DNA of 64,000 nucleotides, from assembly GCF_016889705.1 (NCBI RefSeq), contig NZ_CP069526.1, positions 4,588,001 to 4,652,000 on the forward strand. Direction: 5' to 3'. The position numbers and the translations under genes are program-made. The DNA comes from Amycolatopsis sp. FDAARGOS 1241. GTDB lineage: Bacteria; Actinomycetota; Actinomycetes; Mycobacteriales; Pseudonocardiaceae. The notes below the pieces were generated by a model. That model ran no database searches. It was not told the DNA's origin and worked only from the letters and a program-made list of their open reading frames with translations. Below are positions 36,776 to 46,275 of this stretch, piece after piece; positions within the stretch are counted from its first letter, which is position 1, and the number at the start of each line of letters is the position of its first letter.

Positions 36776-39034
36776 ATGAGCACCACCACGGCCGGCTCCG
36801 GCCCGGTGACCGACCTCGAACTCGCGATCGGTGGGATGACCTGCGCGTCCTGCGCCAACCGCATCGAGCGCAAGCTGAACAAGCTCGACGGGGTCACCGC
36901 ATCCGTCAACTACGCCACGGAGAAAGCCCGTGTGAAGGCGCCGGAGGGCGTCGACCCGGCCGAGCTGGTGGCGGCGGTCGAGGCCGCGGGCTACACCGCC
37001 GCCCTGCCGCGGCTGGAGAAGCCCGACCAGCCGGCCGAAGCCGACCCCACGCTGGACCTGCGGCGGCGGCTGATCGCCAGCGCGGTGCCGGCCGTGCCGG
37101 TGATCGTGCTGGCCATGGTCCCGGCGCTGCAGTTCACGTACTGGCAGTGGCTCTCGCTGACGCTGGCGGCGCCGGTCGTCACGTGGGGTGCGTGGCCGTT
37201 CCACCGGGCGGCGTTGACGAATCTCCGGCACGGCGCCGCCACCATGGACACCCTGGTCTCGCTGGGTGTGGTGGCGGCCTTCGGGTGGTCGCTGTGGGCC
37301 CTGTTCTTCGGCACCGCCGGCACACCCGGCATGGTGCACCCGTTCGAGTTCACGATCGCCCCGTCCGACGGTGCCGCCGACCTCTACCTGGAGGTCGCGG
37401 CGGGCGTCACCACGTTCATCCTCGCCGGCCGCTACTTCGAAGCGCGGGCCAAGCGCCGCGCCGGCTCGGCGCTGCGAGCGCTGCTCGAGCTCGGCGCCAA
37501 GGAGGTCGCCGTGCTGCGCGGCGGCGCCGAGGTCCGCATCCCGACGGCCGAGCTGGCGGAGGGCGAGCAGTTCGTGGTCCGGCCCGGCGAGAAGATCGCC
37601 ACCGACGGCGTCGTCGAAGAGGGCAGCTCCGCCGTCGACGCGTCGATGCTGACCGGCGAATCCGTACCCGTCGAGGTCCGTGGGGGCGACGCCGTGACCG
37701 GCGCGACGGTGAACGTCGGCGGCCGCCTGGTCGTGCGTGCCACCCGAGTCGGGGCCGCCACCCAGCTGGCACAGATGGCGAAGCTGGTCGAAGACGCGCA
37801 GAGCGGCAAAGCCGACGTGCAGCGGCTGGCCGACCGGGTGTCCGGCGTGTTCGTGCCGATCGTGATCGGACTGGCGGTCGCCACGCTCGGTTTCTGGCTC
37901 GGCAGCGGTGTCGGCACGGCGGCCGCGTTCACCGCCGCGGTCGCGGTCCTGATCATCGCGTGCCCGTGCGCGCTGGGCCTGGCCACGCCGACCGCGTTGC
38001 TCGTCGGCACCGGTCGCGGGGCACAGCTGGGCGTGCTGATCAAGGGCCCGGAGGTGCTGGAGTCCACCCGCCGCGTCGACACCGTGGTGCTCGACAAGAC
38101 CGGCACGGTCACCGAGGGCCGGATGACGCTCACCGGCGTCCACCCCGCCGCCGGAGTCGACGAGGCCGAACTTCTCCGGCTCGCCGGCGCGCTCGAGCAC
38201 GCGTCCGAGCACCCCATCGCCACGGCGATCGCCCGGGGCGCCCGCGAGCGGACCGGGGCACCGGCGCCGGTCGAGGATTTCGCCAACGTCGAGGGGCTCG
38301 GCGTGCAGGGTGTCGTCGACGGCCACGCGGTCCTGGTGGGCCGCCCCGCGCTGCTCGACGACTGGTGCCAGCCGCTGCCCGGCGAGCTCGCGGCGGCCAA
38401 GGCCGCGGCCGAACACCGCGGGCAGACCGCGGTCGCCGTGGCCTGGGACGGCTCGGCCCGCGGTGTCCTCGTCGTCGCGGACACCGTCAAGGCGACGTCG
38501 GCCGAGGCGATCGCCCGGCTGCGCAGGCTCGGCCTGACACCCGTCCTGCTCACCGGTGACAACACGGCCGTCGCCCGGGCGGTGGCCGAGGAAGCCGGGA
38601 TCGACGAGGTGATCGCCGAAGTCCTGCCGGCCGGCAAGCTCGACGTGATCAAGCGGCTGCAGGACGACGGCAAGGTCGTGGCCATGGTCGGCGACGGCGT
38701 CAACGACGCGCCCGCGCTGGCACAGGCAGACCTCGGCCTGGCCATGGGCACCGGCACCGACGCCGCCATCGAGGCTGCCGACCTCACCCTCGTCCGCGGC
38801 GACCTCCGCTCGGCCGCCGACGCGATCGGCCTGTCCCGCCGCACCCTGCGCACGATCAAGGGCAACCTGTTCTGGGCGTTCGCCTACAACCTCGCCGCGC
38901 TCCCCCTCGCCGCGGCCGGCCTGCTCAACCCGATGCTCGCGGGCGCCGCCATGGCCCTCAGCTCCGCCTTCGTCGTCGCCAACAGCCTGCGGCTGCGCAG
39001 CTTCACCAGTGCTGCGAACCGGCTGCGTTCTTGA
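36776..39034 (+). CDS. copA: copper-exporting P1B-type ATPase
   Basis: 752 residues. One N-terminal HMA domain has [11 protein letters not shown]. Membrane helix 6 carries the copper-specific Cys396-Pro-Cys398 ([13 protein letters not shown]). The phosphorylated Asp440 is in [11 protein letters not shown], the P1B marker [10 protein letters not shown] follows, and the hinge is [15 protein letters not shown]. It pumps Cu(I) out of the cytoplasm. ATG 36776 follows GACAGGAGACGAC. Its context with copZ and CsoR-like sites supports copper rather than other metals. Confidence 0.95.
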   Translation: MSTTTAGSGPVTDLELAIGGMTCASCANRIERKLNKLDGVTASVNYATEKARVKAPEGVDPAELVAAVEAAGYTAALPRLEKPDQPAEADPTLDLRRRLIASAVPAVPVIVLAMVPALQFTYWQWLSLTLAAPVVTWGAWPFHRAALTNLRHGAATMDTLVSLGVVAAFGWSLWALFFGTAGTPGMVHPFEFTIAPSDGAADLYLEVAAGVTTFILAGRYFEARAKRRAGSALRALLELGAKEVAVLRGGAEVRIPTAELAEGEQFVVRPGEKIATDGVVEEGSSAVDASMLTGESVPVEVRGGDAVTGATVNVGGRLVVRATRVGAATQLAQMAKLVEDAQSGKADVQRLADRVSGVFVPIVIGLAVATLGFWLGSGVGTAAAFTAAVAVLIIACPCALGLATPTALLVGTGRGAQLGVLIKGPEVLESTRRVDTVVLDKTGTVTEGRMTLTGVHPAAGVDEAELLRLAGALEHASEHPIATAIARGARERTGAPAPVEDFANVEGLGVQGVVDGHAVLVGRPALLDDWCQPLPGELAAAKAAAEHRGQTAVAVAWDGSARGVLVVADTVKATSAEAIARLRRLGLTPVLLTGDNTAVARAVAEEAGIDEVIAEVLPAGKLDVIKRLQDDGKVVAMVGDGVNDAPALAQADLGLAMGTGTDAAIEAADLTLVRGDLRSAADAIGLSRRTLRTIKGNLFWAFAYNLAALPLAAAGLLNPMLAGAAMALSSAFVVANSLRLRSFTSAANRLRS

Positions 39035-39040
39035 ACCCGC

Positions 39041-39075
39041 CGTCGGCCGGCCACTCCGCGAGTGACCGGCCGACG
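39041..39075. terminator. strong terminator after copA
   Basis: CGTCGGCCGG and CCGGCCGACG pair perfectly and continue, after one mismatch, with CACTC and GAGTG around a CGC loop. It starts seven bases after the copA stop and serves the converging gene at 39177 too. Confidence 0.8.
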
Positions 39076-39176
39076 CCGCGCCCGGTTCCCCGCAACGCAC
39101 GCCCGATGCGGTCGATCGCAGGCGAAACCGACGGCTCACCCGACCCACGCTCCCGAGCTTTTCGAAGGCGAGCACC

Positions 39177-39701
39177 TCAGCACGCGCGCTCGAAAGTCAC
39201 CTCGCTGCCGACCGGAGTCGCAGTCCACAAAGCACGGACGAGCGCCTGCTGGTGTGCCTGGGCCCGCACCTCGGCGAGCGCCGCGGCTCGCGGCGGGCCG
39301 ATCGGGTCGAACCGGAACCCGGTGTCGACGGCGGTCAGCCCGCGTTCGAGGGCGATCAGGGTCGGCTCATCGTCGAAGGCGAGCCGCAACTCGACGTGCC
39401 AGAGTTCGGCCTCCCCGTCGGGCCCCTCGGCATCGCCGCCTTCGCGCGACGCGAGTTGTCTGGTCAGATCCAAGTGGAGGCGGTTGCCGGCCCAGCAACG
39501 GCGTCCCCATTGGACGACGAAGCCATCACCGTCTTCATCGGCCGGTGTGACCCCGGTGAGCTCAGTCTGCAGGAAGCCGACGAACGCGTCCCAGGCGAGC
39601 TCGACGTCGGTCACCGCCGTGGGCCGGACACCGTGTTTTCGCAAGGCCTGCTCAAACACCTGCGCGGCGGTTCGCCAGTCGATCGACCCGGCACTGCACA
39701 T
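39177..39701 (-). CDS. hypothetical protein
   Basis: 174 residues, soluble, no signal peptide. The composition (acidic, Trp-containing, strong GC at third codon positions) looks like a real gene. Phrases such as AWDAFVGFLQTE and WAGNRLHLDLTRQ do not call up a named family for me. ATG 39701 has only a weak ribosome site (CGAGGTT). It directly follows the broken dihydrofolate-reductase-family gene on the same strand and may have formed an operon with it. Confidence 0.65.
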   Translation of the reverse strand: MCSAGSIDWRTAAQVFEQALRKHGVRPTAVTDVELAWDAFVGFLQTELTGVTPADEDGDGFVVQWGRRCWAGNRLHLDLTRQLASREGGDAEGPDGEAELWHVELRLAFDDEPTLIALERGLTAVDTGFRFDPIGPPRAAALAEVRAQAHQQALVRALWTATPVGSEVTFERAC

Positions 39702-40322
39702 TCAGAACCTCGGTGTCGTGAGCGCGGATCCCGTCAGGACGGCCGAAGTGGACATCGGCGGTGCACTGGATTCACCCTCCTCCAAGGCGACGGCTGACCT
39801 TCGCCGCTCACAGCGCATCGCCACCGCGCCCGACCCGAACTCCAGCCGGCCGACGAGCTTCACGTCGACGAGCTTCGACAGGCCCGCGAACAGCGTCGGC
39901 CCGTGGCCCGCCAGGCGCTGCACGACGAACTCGTACTCCTCGATCAAACCCAGCTCTGCCAACGCAAGAGGCAGCTGCACGCCCGCACCCGGCTCCTGTT
40001 CGAGCTGCCGAACGGCGGTCGCCAGATCCCGCGCACGACCTGCGCGTTCCCCTCGACCCGGTCGAGGGTGGTCGAAACGACGTACTTCTTCGCCTTGTCG
40101 ATCGTGCGGGCGAAGGGTTCCATTCAGCCAGGGCGCTCCCCCGCTCCCGCCGGCGGCCGCCACGCCGCCCGCATCATCTGGTAGATCACCCGGCCGAGGA
40201 GCAGGGCGTCGGCCCGGGCGAGGTCTCGGCCGCGTGGCGGTGCAGGTCCGCGTCCGTGGAATCATCCGGTGGTCGCGGCAACCGTCGAGGGTGACGTTGG
40301 TGGAAGACCGAAGGGGACGCAT
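39702..40322 (-). pseudogene. broken dihydrofolate-reductase/RibD-family gene
   Basis: The N-terminal piece, near 40322, reads MRPLRSSTNVTLDGCRDH, like the start of DHFR-family (RibD C-terminal) proteins. A middle piece in another frame gives PFARTIDKAKKYVVSTTLD. The C-terminal piece, again in a different frame, gives LAELGLIEEYEFVVQRLAG followed by GPTLFAGLS and FGSGAVAMRCE, the normal end of the family. At least two frameshifts separate the pieces, so no full protein can be made. The functional family is common in actinobacteria as small NADPH-dependent reductases. Confidence 0.7.
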
Positions 40323-40680
40323 CAGGCGAGAATACCCGGCGAAAAATCCCCACCTCGCGGCGAAACACCGTGCGGCTTGCCCGCGACGACCGAGCGCGCG
40401 GGCGGCTCAGGACGGCAGCTCCACCTCGAGCCCCATGATGCCGGCGGTGCGCCGGCGGCGGAACCAGCTGCGGCGCGCGGCGGCATCGGGCAGCTCGTCG
40501 AGGATCCTTGCGCTGGGCCGGTGTCACGGAGCGCCGGCGCAGCTGCAGCACGGGCCGGACCGGGGCGATGAAGCCCCGGAACTGCTCGTGCGTTTCGGCG
40601 ACGCGGCTCCGGTGCTCCCGGTCCGGCTCGTAGGCCAGCTCCAGGTCGATCAGCGCGGCTTCGTGAGGTCCTGAGCGACA
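40323..40680 (-). other. degenerate coding stretch, unidentified
   Basis: On the minus strand a piece reads LIDLELAYEPDREHRSRVAE followed by THEQFRGFIAPVRPVLQLRR (about 40650-40530), which looks protein-like. A nearby piece in another frame reads RILDELPDAAARR. No intact frame joins them and I do not recognise the family. Probably another decayed gene. Confidence 0.35.
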
Positions 40681-40843
40681 GTCGCGAAGGTGAACAGCAC
40701 CACCTCGGACAGGACCGGCGAAAGGCGACGTTCACCCCTTTCGCCGGGTTGCGGCGGGAACCCGTGTTCCGAAACGGTTGCGAAGATCGTTCGGGTGTAA
40801 CGGCCGGCCACGGCCGCCGATCTTCCGGTGCGAGATCAACGAG

Positions 40844-41836
40844 ATGGGGCGGCAGACAGTGGACGAGCACGGCATCGAGAACCATCCGGACCTGATGGAC
40901 CCGGACTGGCAGCGGCACGCCGAGAAGGAAGCCTGGATCGGCCTGCGCCGCAGCAGACGCCGGGCGCGGCTGCGCAAGCGGGTGACGATCTCCGCCGCGG
41001 TGCTCGTCGGCCTGGCCGCGGCGGGATGCGCTTTCTACGCCTGGGGACGGGCCACCTCGGAGCAGTACCCGGGCACACCCGCGGCAGTTGCGGGCGGGTC
41101 CACGTCGCCCGCGGTCACGACCACTACCACCGCGCCGACCGACCTGCCCCTCGACGCGCACGTCGACCTGTCCCGGCCGTTCGACGACACCCCGGCCCAG
41201 AACTGGGCCGAGGGCATCGCGGGCCTGACCATCCCGCCCGCGAAGGCGGTCGGGTCGTTCTCCGCGCAGCAGGTCGGGCACGCCGAGGACGAGGTCAAGC
41301 AGGCGATCACCGTCGCCCAATTCGACCAGGACACCCTGGAAGGCCACAAATCAGCCGGCTACGTCGGCCTGTTCGCACCCGACGCCAAAGCGGACATCCA
41401 AGCCCACGCCCAGGACTACCTGACCTTCCTGGCCGACGGCTACCACCTCCTGCCCGTCGCGCCGAGGATGACCGGGACGATGACCGCACGGCCGGGCAAG
41501 AGCGGTGAGCTGGTCCTCCACGTCGCCTACGTCGTGGCCTACGCCTTCGAACCCGGCACCCACGTGATCTACGGCCCCGCCGATCTGGAGCCCTTCGTCC
41601 GCGTCGACGCCGACTACACCGTGCGCAGCGGAGCCCACTGGGACCCGTCGAGCCGCGGCTTGTGGCTGGACCAGATGAACTCGTACTTCACCAGCATCGC
41701 GTGCACCGCCTCCAAAGCCAACCGGCTCGCGCCCGCCTTCAGCGAACCCGACTTCGCGGGCCCCTCCCTGACCGCCGAACCGGGCCAGTTCGACCCGAAG
41801 AAGCCGATCCCCACCAAGGGCAACTGCGGCGACTAG
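40844..41836 (+). CDS. membrane-anchored hypothetical protein
   Basis: 330 residues. A basic cytoplasmic N-terminus (SRRRARLRKRV) precedes one membrane helix at about 48-68 (ISAAVLVGLAAAGCAFYAWG), then a Thr/Pro-rich linker (TTTTTAPTD) and an extracellular domain of about 240 residues with two Cys (IACTAS and GNCGD at the end). The topology is type II. I do not recognise a domain. ATG 40844 is chosen; a TTG at 40778 in frame lacks a ribosome site. A terminator hairpin follows. Confidence 0.75.
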   Translation: MGRQTVDEHGIENHPDLMDPDWQRHAEKEAWIGLRRSRRRARLRKRVTISAAVLVGLAAAGCAFYAWGRATSEQYPGTPAAVAGGSTSPAVTTTTTAPTDLPLDAHVDLSRPFDDTPAQNWAEGIAGLTIPPAKAVGSFSAQQVGHAEDEVKQAITVAQFDQDTLEGHKSAGYVGLFAPDAKADIQAHAQDYLTFLADGYHLLPVAPRMTGTMTARPGKSGELVLHVAYVVAYAFEPGTHVIYGPADLEPFVRVDADYTVRSGAHWDPSSRGLWLDQMNSYFTSIACTASKANRLAPAFSEPDFAGPSLTAEPGQFDPKKPIPTKGNCGD

Positions 41837-41850
41837 GTCCTTTCTGACAG

Positions 41851-41876
41851 CAGCCGCGGCCGATGGGGCGCGGCTG
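41851..41876 (+). terminator. hairpin after the membrane protein gene
   Basis: CAGCCGCG and CGCGGCTG form a perfect 8-base stem with a 10-base loop, 14 bases after the stop codon at 41836. Confidence 0.65.
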
Positions 41877-41881
41877 GGTGT

Positions 41882-42489
41882 GTCTCGGTTTGAGTTGCTG
41901 TCGGATGAGCAGCGGTGTTGATCGGGGACTTGTTGCCCGTTCGCACGGGTAAGTGTGGCCGCCCGCTGCCCGGTGCACGGGCGATGGTGGAAGGGATCAT
42001 CTACCGGTACCGGTGCGGGATCGCGTGGCGGGAGGTGCCGGCGGTGTTCGGCCGGTGGCAGACGATGTGGAGCTGGCACCGCGCCGGCTGGCCGGGGAAG
42101 GTTTGATCATGCGATTGGCCGTTCCCACGGCGGTTGGAGCGCACAGTGCACCGCCTCGCCGGTGGGAACGGCCGACTGTTGGCAACTGTGGTCGGTCCCG
42201 GCCAAGCCGGGGACGCGCCGATGTTCCCGATGTTCCCGCAGCTGACGCGGGACCTGCGAATCCACCTGGCCGGGCGCGGTCGGGCCCACATGCGGCCCGA
42301 GCGGCTCCGTGGTGACAAGGCCTACTGCTCGCGCGCGATCCACGGGCAGCTGCGTGGTCGTGGCTTTCTCGCCGTGCTTCCCGAGCCTGCTGACCAGGTC
42401 GGGCACCGCACACGCCGTGGTTCCCGCGGTGGCCGTCGACCCGGGTTCGACCGGGTCGACTATCGCGGCCGCAACTCAGGCCCGCCCTA
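41882..42489 (+). mobile_element. remnant of an IS5-type transposase
   Basis: Pieces of one DDE transposase lie in three frames: RFELLSDEQR, then LLPVRTGKCGRPL and GIIYRYRCGIAWREVPAVFG, then a jump to LRGDKAYCSRAIHGQLRGRG with FLAVLPEPADQ and RRGSRGGRRPGFD. The section between the N-terminal module and the DKAY region is too short, so internal sequence is lost. The C-terminal end is cut off just before the MBL gene. I could not find terminal inverted repeats. The element is inactive. Confidence 0.75.
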
Positions 42490-42492
42490 AGG

Positions 42493-43125
42493 TCAATGCC
42501 CGCGGGCGATCCACTCGGCCAGGTGCGGTGCTTCGGTTCCGATCGAGGTGCCGTCGCCGTGGCCGGTGTGGACGCGCGTGTCCTCGGGCAGCGCGAAGAT
42601 CCGGTCGCGGATCGAGGAGATGATCGTCGGGAAGTCGGAAAACGAGCGGCCGGTCGCGCCGGGGCCGCCGGCGAACAGCGTGTCGCCGGTGAACAGGGCG
42701 CCGGCTTCGGGCAGGTGCAGGCAGATCGAACCGGGCGAGTGGCCCGGGGTGTGGACGACCTCGAGCGCGGTGCCCGCCACCGCGATCCGCTCGCCGTCCT
42801 CGGCGCGCCAGAACCGCTGCCCGGTGTGGGTCATCTCCCACAGCTGTTTGTCCCCCGGGTGCAGCAGGACCGGCGCGTGGAGGTGCTCCCCCAACTGCGG
42901 AGCGACGGTGACGTGGTCGTTGTGCCCGTGGGTGCAGACGACGGCGACGACGTTGCGGTCGCCGACCGCTTCGGTGATCGCCTTCTCGTCGTGCGCGGCG
43001 TCCACGACCACCACCTCGTCGTCGTCGCCGACGAGCCAGACGTTGTTGTCGACGTCCCACGTGCCCCCGTCGAGCGAGAAGACCCCCGACGTCACGACCC
43101 GGTCGATCCGCAGCGCACCGCTCAC
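42493..43125 (-). CDS. MBL-fold hydrolase, probable S-formylmycothiol hydrolase
   Basis: 210 residues. The metallo-beta-lactamase site is THGHNDH (HxHxDH), with further ligands in HTPGHSPGS and FTGDTLF, and a final HTGHGDGT. It is the glyoxalase-II-like subgroup. In actinobacteria this gene is regularly placed after the mycothiol-dependent formaldehyde dehydrogenase and is thought to hydrolyse the formyl thioester to formate and mycothiol. The GTG start overlaps the dehydrogenase stop (GTGA), which supports that role here. Confidence 0.85.
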   Translation of the reverse strand: MSGALRIDRVVTSGVFSLDGGTWDVDNNVWLVGDDDEVVVVDAAHDEKAITEAVGDRNVVAVVCTHGHNDHVTVAPQLGEHLHAPVLLHPGDKQLWEMTHTGQRFWRAEDGERIAVAGTALEVVHTPGHSPGSICLHLPEAGALFTGDTLFAGGPGATGRSFSDFPTIISSIRDRIFALPEDTRVHTGHGDGTSIGTEAPHLAEWIARGH

Positions 43126-44207
43126 AGGACCACCACGGAGCGGAGGACCTCGCCGACGTGCATGGTGTGGAAGGCTTTTTCGACGTCGTCGAGGGAAATC
43201 CGCTCGGTGACGAACCGGTCCAGCGGGAGCCGGCCCTGCCGGTGCAGGTCGATCAGCATCGGGAAGTCCCGCTCCGGCAGGCAGTCGCCGTACCAGGACG
43301 ACTTCAGCGAGCCACCACGGGAGAAGAAGTCCAGCAGCGGCATTTCGAGCCGCATGTCCGGGGTCGGGACGCCGACGAGCACCAGGGTGCCGGCCAGGTC
43401 GCGCGCGTAGAACGCTTGCTGCCACGTCTCGGGGCGCCCGACCGCGTCGATGACGACGTCGGCCCCGAAGCCACCGGTCAGCTCCTGCACGGCGGCGACC
43501 GCGTCGGTCTCCGCCGCGTTGACCGTGTGCGTCGCGCCGAGGTCGCGCGCCCAGGCGAGCTTCCGCTCGTCGCGGTCGACGGCGACGATCGTCGTCGCCC
43601 CGGCGAGCTGGGCTCCGGCGATCGCGGCGTCGCCCACTCCCCCGCAGCCGATGACAGCCACCGAGTCGCCGCGGCCGACGGCACCGGTGTTGACCGCGGC
43701 GCCGAGGCCGGCCATCACGCCGCAGCCGAGCAGGCCGGCGACCGCCGGGTCCACGCTCGGGTCGACCTTCGTGCACTGTCCGGCGTGGACGAGTGTCTTG
43801 TCCGCGAAGGCGCCGATGCCCAGAGCCGGGGTCAGCTCGGTACCGTCGGTCAGCGTCATCCGCTGGTTCGCCGTGAACGTGTCGAAGCAGTACTGCGGGC
43901 GGCCGCGCTTGCACGCCCGGCACTGCCCGCACACCGCCCGCCAGTTGAGGATGACGAAATCCCCCGGCCGGACCGATTCGACGCCGGCACCGACGCTTTC
44001 CACGGTCCCGGCGGCTTCGTGGCCGAGCAGGAACGGGAACTCGTCGTTGATGCCGCCTTCGCGGTAGGTCAGGTCGGTGTGGCAGACGCCGCACGCCGCG
44101 ATCGCGACGACCACTTCGCCGGGCCCGGGGTCCGGGATCACGATGTCAACCAGCTCGACCGCCGCGCCCTTCGACCGGGCGATCACCCCGCGCACCTGCT
44201 GTGGCAT
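43122..44207 (-). CDS. mscR: S-(hydroxymethyl)mycothiol dehydrogenase
   Basis: 361 residues of the zinc MDR family. Catalytic zinc ligands are in [14 protein letters not shown] and GHEAAG, the structural zinc site is [15 protein letters not shown], and the NAD site is [15 protein letters not shown]. The start ([15 protein letters not shown]) and the length match the mycothiol-dependent formaldehyde dehydrogenases, which oxidise S-hydroxymethylmycothiol to S-formylmycothiol. GGAGG lies nine bases before ATG 44207. It is coupled to the MBL hydrolase and could handle formaldehyde made by the PQQ dehydrogenase at 53336-55042. Confidence 0.92.
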   Translation of the reverse strand: MPQQVRGVIARSKGAAVELVDIVIPDPGPGEVVVAIAACGVCHTDLTYREGGINDEFPFLLGHEAAGTVESVGAGVESVRPGDFVILNWRAVCGQCRACKRGRPQYCFDTFTANQRMTLTDGTELTPALGIGAFADKTLVHAGQCTKVDPSVDPAVAGLLGCGVMAGLGAAVNTGAVGRGDSVAVIGCGGVGDAAIAGAQLAGATTIVAVDRDERKLAWARDLGATHTVNAAETDAVAAVQELTGGFGADVVIDAVGRPETWQQAFYARDLAGTLVLVGVPTPDMRLEMPLLDFFSRGGSLKSSWYGDCLPERDFPMLIDLHRQGRLPLDRFVTERISLDDVEKAFHTMHVGEVLRSVVVL

Positions 44208-44346
44208 TCCCTGCAGCCTCCACTCCTCGTCGAAAAAGGCATGCGCGGCAACGCATGACTGACGCGACCCTAGAACGGGCGGGCGCGAGGGCGACCTGGT
44301 CGTCGGTCGAGGGAAACCTGGTCTTCCGGCCAGGGCCGGTGATCGC

Positions 44347-44352
44347 TAGCCT
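44347..44352 (+). promoter_or_regulatory. -10 box for a leaderless LuxR-type gene
   Basis: TAGCCT lies seven bases before GTG 44360, the arrangement of leaderless actinobacterial transcripts. A short inverted repeat, CCTGG...CCAGG (44317-44334), lies just upstream. The -35 region is weak. This signal is the reason for choosing GTG 44360 as the start. Confidence 0.45.
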
Positions 44353-44359
44353 CTTCCCG

Positions 44360-45613
44360 GTGTCCGACCACATCGAGCTGACCGAACTGCGGGAAGTCAT
44401 CCAGGGCCCGCTGCGCGAGATCGCTGCCCGGTTCTCACGGTTCCTCGCCGACGGCTGGCCGCACCAGGCGCTCGTCATCTTCACCCTCGAGTGCACCGGC
44501 CGCCCCCGCAAGGTCGCCGGGGCCAAGGCGATCACCGACAAGATCACCATCGCCGAGCTCGAGAAGCTCAAAACGGCCGTCGCGCACGAACGCGCGCTGA
44601 CCACCAAAGCCACGCTCGGCGGTATCGACCGAACCGTCTGGACGGTGCTGGACGCGGGCGGCACGCTGCTGGTGCTCGTCCCACGGTCCCCGCGGACACC
44701 CTTCCCCCGGCCGGCGCTCCTGGCGGGAATGTTCGGGATCGTCGCGACCTCGATCCGCCAGCAGGTCGCCCAGGCCAGCCCGGACTACCTCGCCGAGTCC
44801 CGCGCCGCCTCGGCCGAACGCGCCCGCACCATCGCCGAAATGGCCGCGGCTCACGAAACCACGCTCGTCACGATCCTGACCGCACTGCGCTCCAGCCGGC
44901 TGGACGACTACCGCGCCCGGCTCGCCGCCACCGACTCCGCCTCGGCCGCTCTGGTGGCCCTGCGCTCGGCTCCGAAGTCCGATCTCGCCCACTCCGAAGA
45001 GCCGGCGCAGAGCGCGTTCACCAGGCTGCGCAAGGAAATCCGGCAGATGCTGCGCCACCACGACGCGGAGCTGGAATTCGTCGCACCGCCGAAGGACGCG
45101 CACCCGCTGCCCGGCGAAATCGCCCACGCCGCCCGGGCCATGACCGGCACGGCGGTGCTGGCCTTCACCGCCCAGCCCGACCTGGCCCGGCTGAGGATCG
45201 CCTGGTCGACGGATACCACCGCGCTCCACCTGGACGTCCGCGACCGCGGATCCGGCCACCTCGACGCCGCCGGCCTGCGCCGGCAGCTCGACGGACGCGC
45301 GAAAACGCTGGGCGCCACCGTCGAGGTCGACGCCATCGCCGGCTGGGGCGGCCGCGTCACCATCCACGTGCCGTTCGAAGCGACGCAGGACCACGCGGAC
45401 GAAGCCGTGCTCTCGACGCTGAACCGTCGCGAGCTCGAGGTCCTGCGTCTCGTGGCCCGGGGGCAGCGCAACAAGTCCATCGCCGACGCACTGGGCATCA
45501 CCGAAAGCACCGTCAAATTCCACGTCGCCGGCGTCCTCAAAAAGCTGGACGTGAGCTCCCGCGGCGAAGCGGCCGCCCTGGCTCTGGCCGTGGGCATCAA
45601 CACCGCCGGGTGA
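44360..45613 (+). CDS. LuxR-type transcriptional regulator with long N-terminal sensor part
   Basis: 417 residues from GTG 44360, chosen because a -10 box sits seven bases upstream; ATG 44255 would add 35 residues of promoter-like sequence. The C-terminus has a LuxR HTH (LNRRELEVLRLVARGQRNKSI, then TESTVKFHVAGVLKKL). The middle is a helical sensor segment, and about 330-385 resembles a weak HATPase-like fold (DVRDRGSGHLDAAGL, GWGGRVTIHVPFEA). There is no receiver domain. The signal is unknown. It is divergent from mscR and upstream of the ChrB-like gene. Confidence 0.85.
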   Translation: MSDHIELTELREVIQGPLREIAARFSRFLADGWPHQALVIFTLECTGRPRKVAGAKAITDKITIAELEKLKTAVAHERALTTKATLGGIDRTVWTVLDAGGTLLVLVPRSPRTPFPRPALLAGMFGIVATSIRQQVAQASPDYLAESRAASAERARTIAEMAAAHETTLVTILTALRSSRLDDYRARLAATDSASAALVALRSAPKSDLAHSEEPAQSAFTRLRKEIRQMLRHHDAELEFVAPPKDAHPLPGEIAHAARAMTGTAVLAFTAQPDLARLRIAWSTDTTALHLDVRDRGSGHLDAAGLRRQLDGRAKTLGATVEVDAIAGWGGRVTIHVPFEATQDHADEAVLSTLNRRELEVLRLVARGQRNKSIADALGITESTVKFHVAGVLKKLDVSSRGEAAALALAVGINTAG

Positions 45614-45634
45614 AAGGCGCAGCGCGGGGCGGCG

Positions 45635-45663
45635 TCGACACCCCGATGTAACTCCCGTAACAT
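45635..45663 (+). promoter_or_regulatory. promoter and dyad of the chrB-like/P-ATPase operon
   Basis: TCGACA (45635-45640), a 17-base spacer and TAACAT (45658-45663) precede GTG 45670 by six bases, a leaderless arrangement. GATGT and ACATC, with AAC/GTA between them, make an inverted repeat covering the spacer and -10 box, placed for a repressor. Confidence 0.6.
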
Positions 45664-45669
45664 CGCCGT

Positions 45670-46275
45670 GTGACGAGCGAATCGCGCGAGCGGGAGTGGT
45701 TGCTGGTCAGCGCCTCGACCGCCAAGGCCGCCGACGCGCTGCGGGTGCAGGTGTGGCGCAAGCTGCGCTCGCTGGGCGCGCTGTACCTGCAACAGTCGGT
45801 CTGTCTGCTGCCCGCGCGACCGGAGGTGGTGAAGGACGTGCGCCGGCTGGTGGATCGCATCCGGCACCAGGGCGGGACCGCCCGGGTGCTGTCGATGGGC
45901 TTCACCGTCGCGGCCGAGGAGCAGGCGATGATTGCCGAGTTCAACGCCGCGCGTGACACCGAGTACGCCGAGGTGCTGGACCGGTTGCCGGCGTTCCTGG
46001 ACGAGCTGGAGAAGGAGCTGGCGCGCGGCAACGCCACCTACGCCGAGGTCGAGGAATCCGAGGCCGACCTCGAACGGTTCCGCTCGTGGCTGGCCAAGAT
46101 CGCCGCCCGGGACTACTTCGAGGCCCCTGGCGGCAAGGCGGCCCGCGACGCGGTGGCCCACGCGGCGGACGCGCTGGCGGCGTTCGAGCAGGCGACGCTG
46201 AGCGTCGAGGCTCCCGCCGACGCGACGGCCCCGCTCGACCAGGGCGTGTGGCCCCGGGCGGTCGAGGGACCATGA
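45670..46275 (+). CDS. ChrB N-terminal-domain protein (chromate resistance/regulator type)
   Basis: 201 residues. It matches the N-terminal ChrB domain: WLLVSASTAKAADALRVQVWRKL, LGALYLQQSVCLLP, and a long coiled region with FLDELEKELARGNATYAEVEE. ChrB is the chromate-responsive regulator of chrBA operons; the C-terminal half of full ChrB (about 320 residues) is missing here, which is common in actinobacteria. The gene is coupled to a P-type ATPase (ATGA) instead of a ChrA transporter. The start is GTG 45670. Confidence 0.85.
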   Translation: MTSESREREWLLVSASTAKAADALRVQVWRKLRSLGALYLQQSVCLLPARPEVVKDVRRLVDRIRHQGGTARVLSMGFTVAAEEQAMIAEFNAARDTEYAEVLDRLPAFLDELEKELARGNATYAEVEESEADLERFRSWLAKIAARDYFEAPGGKAARDAVAHAADALAAFEQATLSVEAPADATAPLDQGVWPRAVEGP

